Of a DNA stretch of 64,000 nucleotides, positions 41,936 through 50,611 are shown piece by piece; position 1 is the first letter of the stretch; every line of letters starts with the position of its first letter. The notes beneath the pieces were generated by a model. That model was not told the origin of the DNA, made no database searches, and worked only from the letters and a program-made list of their open reading frames with translations. A program made the translations under genes and the position numbers. Origin of the DNA: a virus; the IMG/VR virus record IMGVR_UViG_3300042868_005134, positions 124,001 to 188,000 of that record, one strand, 5' to 3'.

Positions 41936-43030
41936 TTAAATTTTTAATCCAGCGAGTCGACGAATATCAACAATATTGTTGTCATTCTCGCTGCTACTTG
42001 CGCTGTTAGGAATTTTATTTCCTGTTACTTCCTTTGCCTCTACTAGTGCCTTACGTTTTTGTGGAGCTTCTCCAGCGATTACAGCCGGAAGGTACTTGTC
42101 AAAACTATTTTGTAATTTTGATGTCTGTACACTTTCAAGAAGCTCTGTCATAATAGCTTTTTGTCCGTTGGACAAAGGTGCTACTAATTCCGTCATAACT
42201 TCTTGACGTTCTTTGCTCTCCACTAGAGCCTTAATTTTGTGTTCTTTGCTTTCTGCGAGTTGTCTAGCTTGTGCTGCATCATTTTTAGCTGTTGCAACTT
42301 CCAACTCTTTTTGGTTTATAACCTTGAGCAATTTTGCTGTTTCAGATTTCTCTGAAAGGTAGCTTGTTTGATATTCATTACTAAATGCTTCAAACAATTT
42401 GCGACCGAAGTCGTTTCTACGTGCTGTTTCAATATCTTCTTTTAGTTGACCAATCTCTTGGGTAAGAGTTTTTTCAACTGCAGATTCTACCAAACTAGCT
42501 GCACGCTTAACAAATTGTTCTTTGACCTTAGTGAATGCCTCTCGGCCGTCACGGATCAATCGCACTTTTGTTTCTGCAAGATCTTGTTTGTCTGTATGGA
42601 ATTCTGCGATTTCCTGTGCTAGAGCTTCTACAACGAACTGTTCAAGTTTAATAAACTTGTCAGCCATTTGTTTTTGATCTTCATGTAAATCTTTAACTTC
42701 CGTAGCTAGCTGACGCACAACAAATTCTTTAATTTTTTCTGCGTCTTTCTTGGCTTTCACCACTACTTTTGCTTTTGCTTCGGCTAATTGATTACGATCT
42801 TCAACAAATTGAGCGATTTCTTCGCGTAGTTGGTCACCCAACATGCGATCAACAGCTTCTACCATGACAGACTTGTCATGCTCGTAGCGTTGTGCGAATT
42901 CTTCTCTTAGTTGTTGAGTAACTTGTGTACGATTTTCGTTGATACGAGAATCCCAAGCTTTCTCAATTTCTGCTCTTACATCTTCAGAAACCACATTGTT
43001 TTCGAATAGACTTTTTAGTGCTTCCAACAT
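41936..43030 (-). CDS. 22: Prohead core scaffold protein gp22
   Basis: 364 residues, strongly charged and helical, with a long predicted coiled coil (residues about 20-290, rich in Glu, Lys, Gln, Ala, for example EKAWDSRINENRTQVTQQL). This matches gp22, the main internal scaffold of the T4 prohead (269 aa), which is degraded by gp21 during maturation. The position between gp21 and gp23 is the T4 order. The C-terminus IVDIRRLAGLKI is short and basic. AGGAGA precedes the ATG. Confidence 0.88.
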   Translation of the reverse strand: MLEALKSLFENNVVSEDVRAEIEKAWDSRINENRTQVTQQLREEFAQRYEHDKSVMVEAVDRMLGDQLREEIAQFVEDRNQLAEAKAKVVVKAKKDAEKIKEFVVRQLATEVKDLHEDQKQMADKFIKLEQFVVEALAQEIAEFHTDKQDLAETKVRLIRDGREAFTKVKEQFVKRAASLVESAVEKTLTQEIGQLKEDIETARRNDFGRKLFEAFSNEYQTSYLSEKSETAKLLKVINQKELEVATAKNDAAQARQLAESKEHKIKALVESKERQEVMTELVAPLSNGQKAIMTELLESVQTSKLQNSFDKYLPAVIAGEAPQKRKALVEAKEVTGNKIPNSASSSENDNNIVDIRRLAGLKI

Positions 43031-43043
43031 GTGTTTCTCCTCT

Positions 43044-43670
43044 TTATTGGAGTCCGCTTATTAATCTTAATAAGCTCTCTTTGAGATATTTCTGCGCCTT
43101 AGGGTCGCCCTGCACTTCCTTCGCTATACGAAGGCTACTATAACCTCCCTTATTATTCATAAGGTGTTCATAGATTGGTGTTGGGTACGCTCCCGGAGCA
43201 CTTGGTTGAGCTACCACATCTACTGTGATAATCTCAAAATCTGACACTTCACCGGATCCGTCTTCTTTGACGTTACCGGATCCGCGACTGCTTACTCCTA
43301 ACTTAACTCCGCTTTCCAACATAGTTTTCACTAAGTTGCCCATTGGAGTCGGTAGGATTTTTAATTTTCCATAACCGTTTGGGCCATCCATCCACATATT
43401 TGTAATCATGTGGCTCACACGGTCAAGGTTAATTTTTAGGTCATCTGGATGATCCACTTCGCCGAGTACTGAGTATCCACCTTCAAGTTGATCGTTCAGG
43501 GTCTTGACAGCCCTGTCGATTTCATTAACAGGATAAACACGCTGATTTTGATTCCTAACGCCGCCTTGGATACAAATACCTTTCATATAAAGGTTCTTGC
43601 CTCCTTCGCCGTCGGATTCAACGACCATTTTTGCTTGGTCGAAACTCAGGTTTTCACGAAGATAATTCAT
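43044..43670 (-). CDS. 21: Prohead maturation protease gp21
   Basis: Serine protease that cuts capsid and core proteins after (L/I)xE. 208 residues, close to T4 gp21 (212). The catalytic candidates are His74 in GEVDHPDD and Ser127/128 in GVSSRGSG; Asp151 in VDVVAQPSAPGA lies in a conserved strand. RVYP (45-48) also fits the family. It lies between the acidic core protein and gp22, with short gaps (10 and 13 bp). Its likely substrates in this window are gp22, gp23, the core protein, and three proteins with MKVxxIxSE leaders. Confidence 0.92.
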   Translation of the reverse strand: MNYLRENLSFDQAKMVVESDGEGGKNLYMKGICIQGGVRNQNQRVYPVNEIDRAVKTLNDQLEGGYSVLGEVDHPDDLKINLDRVSHMITNMWMDGPNGYGKLKILPTPMGNLVKTMLESGVKLGVSSRGSGNVKEDGSGEVSDFEIITVDVVAQPSAPGAYPTPIYEHLMNNKGGYSSLRIAKEVQGDPKAQKYLKESLLRLISGLQ

Positions 43671-43680
43671 CTACTTAACC

Positions 43681-44577
43681 TTATTTGGCTCTGGTTTTGA
43701 CGCCGTTGATTGGAGAGCCTGCGCCCTTGTCACCGTTGTCGCCGTTGCCTTTCTTTTCAGCGCCGTGGCCTGAACCGTTCTTTTTATAGAACTGTTTAGC
43801 ATTAGTGCCGCCTGGTACATTTACATTACCAAAGTTTTCTTCTTTAGTGTTTGGCTTTAGTAAACCGCTTTGTACGCCTTTGCCGCCTTCAGTACCGCCT
43901 TTTGTCATATTAGCAGTTGTACCGCCCATATCGTTCTTACCTGCTACGATTGACTTGTTGTTAACACCGTCATCACCGTGCTTTGGGTTTGCTACTTTTT
44001 CGATGTACTCGCGCATGAAGTTGTCGCCTATGCTGAAGCTATCTTTAACTTCTTCTTCGTCGCCCATGTCGCCCATGTCATCGCCGCCCATGTCGCCCAT
44101 GTCATCGCCGCCCATGTCGCCCATGTCATCGCCTTCACCGCCCATCATCTTTTCGAATTCCATTTTTAGGTCATCTAAAGCATCTTCTAGGTCAACTACA
44201 CGATCTTCAATGTCGCCATCGCCGCCCATGTCATCGCCTTCTTCGTCATCACCTGCTTCGATGTCGCCCATGAAGTCATCAGTAGCATCGCCACCAATTT
44301 CGTCACCGTTCATTTCATCGTCGCCCATGTCGTCAGCTTCAAAGCCGAAACCCTCTTCAACATCATCTTCGTCTGCACGATTTTCGTCTGTACGATCTTC
44401 GTCGTCTTCGTCGTCTTTACCTTCTTCAACATCTTCTTCGAAGTCTTCAGAAAGAATTTCTTCGTAGATTTGTCTAGATTTTTCAACTACCAGTTGATGG
44501 AAAAGCTCTTTGGCTTTGTCTTGTTCTTCAGAAATTAGATACTCGAGCATCTGCTCGAACTTTGATCGATCAGTCAT
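43681..44577 (-). CDS. Acidic prohead core protein (gp67/gp68-like), extended
   Basis: 298 residues. The first 45 (FEQMLEYLISEEQDKAKELF then KSRQIYEEILSEDFEED) match the small core proteins gp67/gp68 of T4-like phages and contain two (L/I)xE sites, LISE and ILSE. After this comes an extreme acidic part (residues 45-190) of Asp, Glu, Gly and Met with repeats of GDDMGDMG. The last 100 residues are Gly/Lys-rich with NGSGHGAEKKGNGDNGDKG. Both T4 proteins are much shorter (80 and 141 aa). The position before gp21 is right for this role. The acidic tail might mimic DNA or balance charge in the core. Confidence 0.75.
   Translation of the reverse strand: MTDRSKFEQMLEYLISEEQDKAKELFHQLVVEKSRQIYEEILSEDFEEDVEEGKDDEDDEDRTDENRADEDDVEEGFGFEADDMGDDEMNGDEIGGDATDDFMGDIEAGDDEEGDDMGGDGDIEDRVVDLEDALDDLKMEFEKMMGGEGDDMGDMGGDDMGDMGGDDMGDMGDEEEVKDSFSIGDNFMREYIEKVANPKHGDDGVNNKSIVAGKNDMGGTTANMTKGGTEGGKGVQSGLLKPNTKEENFGNVNVPGGTNAKQFYKKNGSGHGAEKKGNGDNGDKGAGSPINGVKTRAK
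44061..44132. repeat. 24-bp repeat, three exact copies, in the acidic core gene
   Basis: Three perfect consecutive copies of a 24-bp unit that encodes the 8-residue acidic repeat GDDMGDMG. Diverged copies continue beyond them. Slippage here would change length in frame. Confidence 0.9.
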
Positions 44578-44670
44578 GTTTGTCTCCTATGTGTTTATTG
44601 CAAGGCTGTCGATATATTTACATATAACTGTAAAATATACGCTTAAATGGTAAGTTTTCGGGGATTTTTG

Positions 44671-44910
44671 TTAAGCAACAGGCTGTGCTGGTGCTTTATA
44701 CATCTGTTCAACAAATTCTAGTTCTTTTTCTTGTTCTAAAATATGCTGTTCACTGGCTTTACGCAGTTCGTTTATCTGCTTTAAAGTCAATCTAGTTTTA
44801 CGTGTGTCACCTTTTCGCACAGAGGTGTCGTCACGGCCAGCATCATAACGACTGTCAGATGTCACGGCCCTAATATCTTTATCAACGTAAAACAATTCTC
44901 GTAGTATCAT
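44671..44910 (-). CDS. Small head-cluster protein (79 aa)
   Basis: Begins MILRELFYVDKDIRAVTSDSRYDAGRD and has a basic and helical C-terminal part (KTRLTLKQINELRKASEQHILEQEKELEFVEQMY). Position between portal and core protein is that of gp67/gp68 or an associated small gene in other T4-like phages, but I see no acidic gp67-like composition. A late promoter motif ends 6 bp before the ATG inside the end of gp20, with no ribosome site. About 90 bp without a gene follow before the acidic core gene, with only weak promoter-like AT stretches. Confidence 0.6.
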   Translation of the reverse strand: MILRELFYVDKDIRAVTSDSRYDAGRDDTSVRKGDTRKTRLTLKQINELRKASEQHILEQEKELEFVEQMYKAPAQPVA

Positions 44911-44916
44911 ATACGT

Positions 44917-44924
44917 TATTTATG
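44917..44924 (-). promoter_or_regulatory. Late promoter motif CATAAATA at the end of gp20
   Basis: CATAAATA on the minus strand, overlapping the gp20 stop codon region and ending 6 bp before the ATG of the 79-residue gene. No Shine-Dalgarno is visible. Its closeness to the ATG would give a leaderless message. Confidence 0.45.
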
Positions 44925-46650
44925 CTGCCGGTGCTGTAGGAACCGGCCCAGGTGCTGCTGGTGCTGTTCCCGGTGGTGCGCCAGGCATTTCCATTCCTGG
45001 TGGCGCTTCGGTGTCGGCGGCAGCGCCAGCATCAGATTCTATACCTGCTTGACTAACTCCAACGCCGCGTAATTCTCCACTACTGTCAGTGGGTGTTGGC
45101 TTGCCTTTGCCGTTTTCTTCAGCCCACAAGCGTTCGTTTTCTGCAACTTCTTCTTCGCTTAGTCCTAGATAACGTTTCAAAGCAAAACGTTTTGAGATAT
45201 AAGTCTGTTGACTAATAGTACCGTATGTGTTGATACGCTGATTATCTAACTCTGCTTGACGATAAGTGGCAAAGTTTTGCGGCGGTTGGAACTTTAATTC
45301 AAACAGAGCACTGTCAATATTGATGCCTCTTTCATACAAATACAGTTTAAATTCTTGATCAAATACATCTTGCATCAAGCTCTGTAGTCGCATACAGTAG
45401 TTGTTAAATCGCAATTCTTGAATATATGCTGTGCCAACTCTTCCGTCGTTATACTGTGATTGGCTGTCTTCTGCACCAGTTGGCAGATAGCTACTTGGGA
45501 TTCTTAAACCGCGAAATAATTTGTTTGTAAAGTATCTTAAGTCGTCAATTTCACCTAGGTTTGTACCGCCTGGCAGTGTTTCAACTTTACTTCCGCGACC
45601 TTCTGCTGTGGTTGGAAAGAAGTAATCTTCGTTAATGCTTAATGGATTGTAAGCACTATCGATAACGTTGGTACCACCGCCAGTTGCGCTGGGGATACGT
45701 CTTTGATGAATTTCATTTTTAACACGTTCCACAAAGCCCATGGCCAAGTGGCTGGGCATGTTACCCACATCAATGTAAAAAATACGTCTTTCAGGAGCAC
45801 GTTGTATGCGATAGATTAAAATAGCATCTTCTAGTAATTCTTTTTGTTTGAATACTTTAAAAACATTTTCTAATAAACTGTTTCCAAACGGAAAGTTATT
45901 GTCTAGACCTTCGCTTAAACTTAAATGTATCACATGCTTGGCATCTACTGCTAGTTCGTTTTGTTGTGTATCAAAGCGTGTGCCCACAGTGCCACCTTGC
46001 GGATATGAACCAGTCATGCCTCTTGCGGGGCCGCTGCCGTTGGGCCCAGCGTAATTAGTTCCGCGATTGTTGGTGTTAAGATTGTTGGGCTGAATAGTGG
46101 TTGTGACCAAGTCCATAAAATTAGGATTTAAATCACGAATAATGTATTGTTCAGGTTCTTTGCCTTCACTTTCGTTCACAATAATTTTAACTATTTTACT
46201 AGAATCTATGTAAACCCATTTTTTATTTTCAGGATCTCTTACAAAGAATGCATCGCCGTATTTGAATACGTTGCGTACAATTCTAAAAATTCTAGTTTCG
46301 AACTTTTGTAATTTTGTCCATTGCTGTAGATATTCTCTCAAGATGGCAATTTCACTATTAGTAGCTTTGCTCTTGAAAAATAAATGGAATGGTGTTTGAT
46401 TTTCTCTATTCTTTTGACTACAAAATTCAGCAATGATGTCCAAGGCCGCATTGACTTCACTGTCCATGTCCATGGTATCATATTGCAAATAGCGTTCAAT
46501 ACGATTAGGGGCGCCGGAATAAACATCCGGTAAAAAGCTAGAATAGTTTTTTCTAGCTGGGCCTACACCGTTGCCGCTATTAGTTAACGGACTGCTGTTT
46601 GAGCCCGATGATCTTACATTAACAGGGGTGAAATATTTTTTCCAGCTCAT
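44920..46650 (-). CDS. 20: Portal vertex protein gp20
   Basis: 576 residues (T4 524). It forms the dodecameric portal for DNA packaging and starts head assembly. The N-terminal RIERYLQYDTMDMDSEVNAALDIIAEFC and the block RNVFKYGDAFFVRDPENKKWVYID are family hallmarks, as are LLEDAILIYRIQRAPERRIFYIDVGNMP and GRGSKVETLPGGTNLGEIDDLRYF in the middle. The final 60 residues are Pro/Ala-rich and presumably disordered. It follows the tape-measure gene after 2 bp. Confidence 0.95.
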   Translation of the reverse strand: MSWKKYFTPVNVRSSGSNSSPLTNSGNGVGPARKNYSSFLPDVYSGAPNRIERYLQYDTMDMDSEVNAALDIIAEFCSQKNRENQTPFHLFFKSKATNSEIAILREYLQQWTKLQKFETRIFRIVRNVFKYGDAFFVRDPENKKWVYIDSSKIVKIIVNESEGKEPEQYIIRDLNPNFMDLVTTTIQPNNLNTNNRGTNYAGPNGSGPARGMTGSYPQGGTVGTRFDTQQNELAVDAKHVIHLSLSEGLDNNFPFGNSLLENVFKVFKQKELLEDAILIYRIQRAPERRIFYIDVGNMPSHLAMGFVERVKNEIHQRRIPSATGGGTNVIDSAYNPLSINEDYFFPTTAEGRGSKVETLPGGTNLGEIDDLRYFTNKLFRGLRIPSSYLPTGAEDSQSQYNDGRVGTAYIQELRFNNYCMRLQSLMQDVFDQEFKLYLYERGINIDSALFELKFQPPQNFATYRQAELDNQRINTYGTISQQTYISKRFALKRYLGLSEEEVAENERLWAEENGKGKPTPTDSSGELRGVGVSQAGIESDAGAAADTEAPPGMEMPGAPPGTAPAAPGPVPTAPAA

Positions 46651-46652
46651 AA

Positions 46653-49502
46653 TTAACTATACATGTTCTTTGGATTTTTCTCGAGCGCCGTGATTTGTTT
46701 TCTTCCCAAATCATCGCTCTGTGAAAGTAGCTTGTTCATAGTTATATTTAACATATCTAAACCCTTTACTACGTCTTCTAGAGCAGCGGTCTTGCCGCCT
46801 CGCTGTGCTGGTTTATCGTCAGCTTGAGATTTGGCAGCTGGTGCCTTGGCAGCTTGTTCTTTCGCGTCTGCTTGGGCTTTGGCTTCTTCTGCAGGTTTAT
46901 TTACTGCAGCAGGCACACTGGCAGCATTGGCTTTCATTTGGGCTCCAAAGCCGGGCAAATTAATGGCATTCAAATCTATAGCAGGAGTGGCTGCTATGGG
47001 TGCTGAGTACTTGCCGGCACCCATAGAGGCTTCTGGTTCTTCTGCGCCAATAGCAGCCATGTTTAATAATGAAGTATCTTTTTGATACTTTTCTCTAGCT
47101 GCTTTTTCTGCTTCGGCACCTTGTTCGATACCAATTAATTTTAACGCTTCTTCTTTTTCTATTTCAGATAATCTGGCTTCTTGTCCTTGTAAAGTTACTG
47201 CTAGTTGTTCTGTAACAAGTTTTTTAGTCTCTTCAACTGATTCTTGTTTTTTACTGGTTTCCCATGTGATACCGTCAGCAATTTTCTTTTGTAGCTCTTC
47301 CTGTTTTTTTGAAAATTCTTCTTTTATCTTTATTGCTTCGTCGTCTGCCTTCATAACAGCTTGGACTTTGGAAAATTTTCTATCTTCAACAGCCATTCCT
47401 TCAATCAGAATGTTTTTTCTTGCGGCCATGTCTTCATTAAACTTTGATTTTAATTCTGACATTTCTTTTTCAGCACTCTTACTGTCATCACTTTGAACAC
47501 GTTTAGTAGTTGACTCGCCGCCAGTCATGGAACTGATTGATGTGCTAATAGTCTTAGACATTTCTGTCATATTGATATTAGGTTCTGTCTTAGCAGGCAT
47601 ACTGATAGCTTTGGCAATGCCAGCCATATCAACGGCAGGTGCTTTGGCTGGCATACTAATAGCTTTGGATATACTGCTCAAGTCAAATCCGTCCATGCCA
47701 CCTGTAGGATTTCCCCTTGGCGGAGCCATACCTTTCATTGATTCGTATGCTGCTTTAAATTTGTCTTCTTTAGTGTCCAAGTCTGGAGGAGGAAGTTTTC
47801 CAAGTATATTCTTAACACCACTCATGCCAGCAGCAGCAATAGTGTCCTTCATCTGTCCTTGGTTTAATACAAACTCAGGACCTTCTTCTGCTAAAGTTGA
47901 CAGTGTTGGTTGGCTAACATATCCGCCATCTGCATGTCGTGTTAAACCTGTAACCTTACCAGTAATATTTAGAGTGTCGGCTCCAATGTTTGATAAATTA
48001 CTCAGAGCTTTTGTAATTTCACCAACTACACCGCCACTTTCGTTTTCTTTTCTTGCTTCTGCTTCGTATTTGCCTTCGCCTGGCTTGGGCACAAACGGTT
48101 GTGGGTTTTGACCTTTCCTGGCGGCATCTTCCATATTGACTGCGGCATTCTTACCCGGACCTGCTAGATTGTTAGCAGTTTGTTCTCCAATTTCACCTAT
48201 ACGACGGGCGCCACCGGCAATGCTTTCGCCGGTCGCTTTATTCTTAACTTCCGATGCGGCAGCAACACCTGCTCCAAGATTTTGTCCAGCTATTTGTGTT
48301 GCTATAACTCCTTGAGTTGCTCCGCTAACACGTTCTCCGCCAGGTTTTAATCGACCTTCTTGACTTGCTATAATATCAGTTCTAATTTTGCTAAGGGCAG
48401 TAGCATAATCAGTTTGACTTTTTAATAAGTTTGTATTTCCTTTTACTACACTCATTACACTATCGTGTAATGCCATGTTGTCTTCTGTACTCTTCTTTAA
48501 AATTGTACCTACGCTGCCTGCAGCATCTCCCATGGCGGCCATTCGTAAAAGTGTTGGATCTCTTTGATTACGAGCGTTGGCTGCTTCTGCTTCCTTGTTG
48601 GCTGCTTCTGCTGCAACAATGTTACCTTTGGCCAAGTGGCCCATTTGCTCGCCAGTTTTCTGTGCGGCCTCGCCTAGTAATGCGTATTGAGTGGCAGCTT
48701 CTTCGCTAGTAACTGTTCCAGTGGCAAACATTTCTTTTGCCATTTGTCCCATACCGCGAGCTTCTGCTTGAGCAAATTGTTTTTGGAATCCTTCTCTTGC
48801 TGCCGCTTCTGCGGCGGCACCTTGTTCAATTCCAATTAATCTTAACTTTGCTTCAATTTGTCCGTCGGTGCTGCGTTTCTTAGCAGCTTCCATTTGTTCT
48901 TCTTTACTTTTGCCTGTGAGTTTGGCAATGGCATCCATCTCTTTAGCTAATGAAGCTGCAGCTTCTCTTGATTTTACACCTGCGGCACCTTCAATACCCA
49001 TAGTGTAACGTTGTGTACTGGCTTGTAACGCAAGAACTTCGTTAAGTTCTTTAGCATTGTATCCCATCTGCTGTAGTTCGTCGCCAGCGTTACTATCAAA
49101 GAAACTCTTGCTTAATTTGCCAAATGCTTCAGCACCGCGAGTGACACTGCCACCAAGGCCGGCCATTTGTTTTCCGTTATTAGCAATAACGTTAGCGAAA
49201 TCATTTAGGCTCAATCTACTGCCAGCGGCAGCAACATTCATGCCAATTAGGTCATTGCTAAAATTAGCGCCATGTTTGCTAAGTCCTTGGAACGTATCAG
49301 CACTTGACTTAGCAGCATGTAGGAAAGACTCTGCGCCATCTTTCAAGCCTTCTTTAACTTTACTTGTGTCAAACCCTTGATTGCCACCACCGCTTGGTGG
49401 CGCACCTCCGCCACCTACAGTTACAGGGCCGCGGCCACTAGATTTCAAAGCGTTTTCAAACGCTTGTTGCATCATTAACTGATCATTTCTATCTAAAGCC
49501 AT
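46653..49502 (-). CDS. Tape-measure-like tail protein (949 aa)
   Basis: A long, mostly helical protein with Ala/Gln/Lys-rich segments. At about residue 525 stands HADGGYVSQPTLSTLAEEGPEF, a motif of phage tape-measure proteins (GG..x.PTL...GExGPE). Two copies of LIGIEQGA-AE-AAREGFQK-type text occur at about 222 and 795. The C-terminal part is a charged coiled coil (residues about 680-790) and an Ala-rich tail. Tape-measure proteins set tail length and are ejected with DNA. T4 uses gp29, and I cannot show that this is its homologue. GGAAA and a late promoter precede it; it shares a divergent promoter region with gp26. Confidence 0.7.
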   Translation of the reverse strand: MALDRNDQLMMQQAFENALKSSGRGPVTVGGGGAPPSGGGNQGFDTSKVKEGLKDGAESFLHAAKSSADTFQGLSKHGANFSNDLIGMNVAAAGSRLSLNDFANVIANNGKQMAGLGGSVTRGAEAFGKLSKSFFDSNAGDELQQMGYNAKELNEVLALQASTQRYTMGIEGAAGVKSREAAASLAKEMDAIAKLTGKSKEEQMEAAKKRSTDGQIEAKLRLIGIEQGAAAEAAAREGFQKQFAQAEARGMGQMAKEMFATGTVTSEEAATQYALLGEAAQKTGEQMGHLAKGNIVAAEAANKEAEAANARNQRDPTLLRMAAMGDAAGSVGTILKKSTEDNMALHDSVMSVVKGNTNLLKSQTDYATALSKIRTDIIASQEGRLKPGGERVSGATQGVIATQIAGQNLGAGVAAASEVKNKATGESIAGGARRIGEIGEQTANNLAGPGKNAAVNMEDAARKGQNPQPFVPKPGEGKYEAEARKENESGGVVGEITKALSNLSNIGADTLNITGKVTGLTRHADGGYVSQPTLSTLAEEGPEFVLNQGQMKDTIAAAGMSGVKNILGKLPPPDLDTKEDKFKAAYESMKGMAPPRGNPTGGMDGFDLSSISKAISMPAKAPAVDMAGIAKAISMPAKTEPNINMTEMSKTISTSISSMTGGESTTKRVQSDDSKSAEKEMSELKSKFNEDMAARKNILIEGMAVEDRKFSKVQAVMKADDEAIKIKEEFSKKQEELQKKIADGITWETSKKQESVEETKKLVTEQLAVTLQGQEARLSEIEKEEALKLIGIEQGAEAEKAAREKYQKDTSLLNMAAIGAEEPEASMGAGKYSAPIAATPAIDLNAINLPGFGAQMKANAASVPAAVNKPAEEAKAQADAKEQAAKAPAAKSQADDKPAQRGGKTAALEDVVKGLDMLNITMNKLLSQSDDLGRKQITALEKNPKNMYS

Positions 49503-49527
49503 ATTAAAATTTCCAAAAAACTACGCA

Positions 49528-49554
49528 CATAAATAATCGTATAATATATTTATC
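49528..49554. promoter_or_regulatory. Divergent late promoters between tape measure and gp26
   Basis: CATAAATA on the plus strand at 49528-49535 reads to gp26 (33 bp leader region). GATAAATA on the minus strand at 49554-49547 reads to the tape-measure gene (about 45 bp to its ATG). The two point towards each other across 11 bp, so polymerases starting from them would cross the other site. Confidence 0.6.
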
Positions 49555-49568
49555 GGGATAAAAAAGCT

Positions 49569-50384
49569 ATGAATCCATTACAAAAATACTTTAGACAACC
49601 CAAGTTGTTTATCAGTTTGCCCAGCAAAGGGCTGTACTACGAGGAAGGTACTCTACAAGGAGATGTTAGTAAAGTGCCAATTTTTGCCATGACTGGCATG
49701 GATGAACTCATAATGAAAACACCTGACAGCTTGTTTAACGGTGAAGCCACAGTAAAATTAATAGAAAGTTGTTGTCCATATATTACAGACGCACATAAAG
49801 TGCCCAGTATTGATCTAGATGTATTATTAGTTTCCATTAGAATGGCAACATACGGTAAAGAAATGAGTATTGGACATACCTGTACTAACTGTGGTACTGA
49901 AAACGACTTTGCCATTGATTTAACTAGTGTCATGGATCACTATGCTGATAAGAATTTTGACAATAGACTAGTAGTTGACGAAGAAATTACCATTAACTTT
50001 AAGCCGTTAAGCTACGAAGAAATGACAATAGTAAACTTGGAAAATTTTAAATTACAAAAAATGCTTGGTCAGATTGCTGATATAGATATCGACCGTAGGC
50101 AACAAGTCATGGATGATATCTATGCTAAACTAGCTGAAATACAAGTACATGTATTTTTAACTGCCATTGAGTCAGTTCAAATTCCCAATGTATTAGTAAC
50201 TGAGAAAGATCATATTCGAGAGTGGTTGTCTAACACTAACCGAGAACATTATACTCTTATCAAGAGTAAACTTGAAAAGAATAAAGAACTTTGGGAGATG
50301 CCAAAACAAAAAGTCATTTGCGGCAATTGTGGCACTGAAAACGCTATTGAAGTTGTAATGGACCAATCAAGTTTTTTCGTATAA
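49569..50384 (+). CDS. 26: Baseplate hub protein gp26
   Basis: 271 residues (T4 gp26 208). The opening NPLQKYFRQPKLFISLPSKG and the segment ESCCPYITDAHKVPSIDLDVLLVSIRMATYG are typical of the T4 baseplate hub assembly family. Two CxxC pairs, HTCTNCGTEN at about residue 104 and VICGNCGTEN at about 251, probably bind one zinc ion. In T4, gp26 is needed for hub assembly. It is on the plus strand in a small island between minus-strand tape-measure and hydrophobic genes, with its own late promoter. Confidence 0.85.
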   Translation: MNPLQKYFRQPKLFISLPSKGLYYEEGTLQGDVSKVPIFAMTGMDELIMKTPDSLFNGEATVKLIESCCPYITDAHKVPSIDLDVLLVSIRMATYGKEMSIGHTCTNCGTENDFAIDLTSVMDHYADKNFDNRLVVDEEITINFKPLSYEEMTIVNLENFKLQKMLGQIADIDIDRRQQVMDDIYAKLAEIQVHVFLTAIESVQIPNVLVTEKDHIREWLSNTNREHYTLIKSKLEKNKELWEMPKQKVICGNCGTENAIEVVMDQSSFFV

Positions 50385-50395
50385 AACTGTTACCC

Positions 50396-50611
50396 TTGTC
50401 TAGATCTGACATCGAAGAGTTGGTTAACAGTTTAGAATTAGATACAAAACAAATAAAAGATGAAATCTTTCGCATAAGTTGGTACATGCGAGGCGGAGTA
50501 AGCAGTCAGGATCTAATGCACGTTTACGGCTACGAGGATAGGCAGATCATGAATGAGATTATAAAAGAAAATATTGAAATTACCAAAAATAGCCGTATGG
50601 CTATTATTTAA
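50396..50611 (+). CDS. Small protein following gp26 (71 aa)
   Basis: Only a TTG start (50396) is available in this frame after the upstream stop, 11 bp past the gp26 stop. The protein contains the block IFRISWYMRGGVSSQDLMHVYG (residues about 24-45), which I recall from small proteins next to gp26 in other T4-like phages, and a final NEIIKENIEITKNS helix. Hub assembly partner or tail assembly chaperone is plausible but not shown. The 3' end overlaps the convergent 440-residue gene by 8 bp. Start uncertain since no good ribosome site is seen. Confidence 0.6.
   Translation: MSRSDIEELVNSLELDTKQIKDEIFRISWYMRGGVSSQDLMHVYGYEDRQIMNEIIKENIEITKNSRMAII

Noticed and set aside
43805-44467. Plus-strand open frame of 220 codons, Ser/Pro-rich
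   Set aside because: It is the mirror of the acidic core protein gene, whose Asp/Gly/Met codons rarely give stops on the other strand.
44578-44670. Terminator or promoter between the 79-residue gene and the acidic core gene
   Set aside because: GCTTAA and TTAAGC flank a long AT-rich loop without a T run, and TGTAAATA is a weak late motif; too little support for either.
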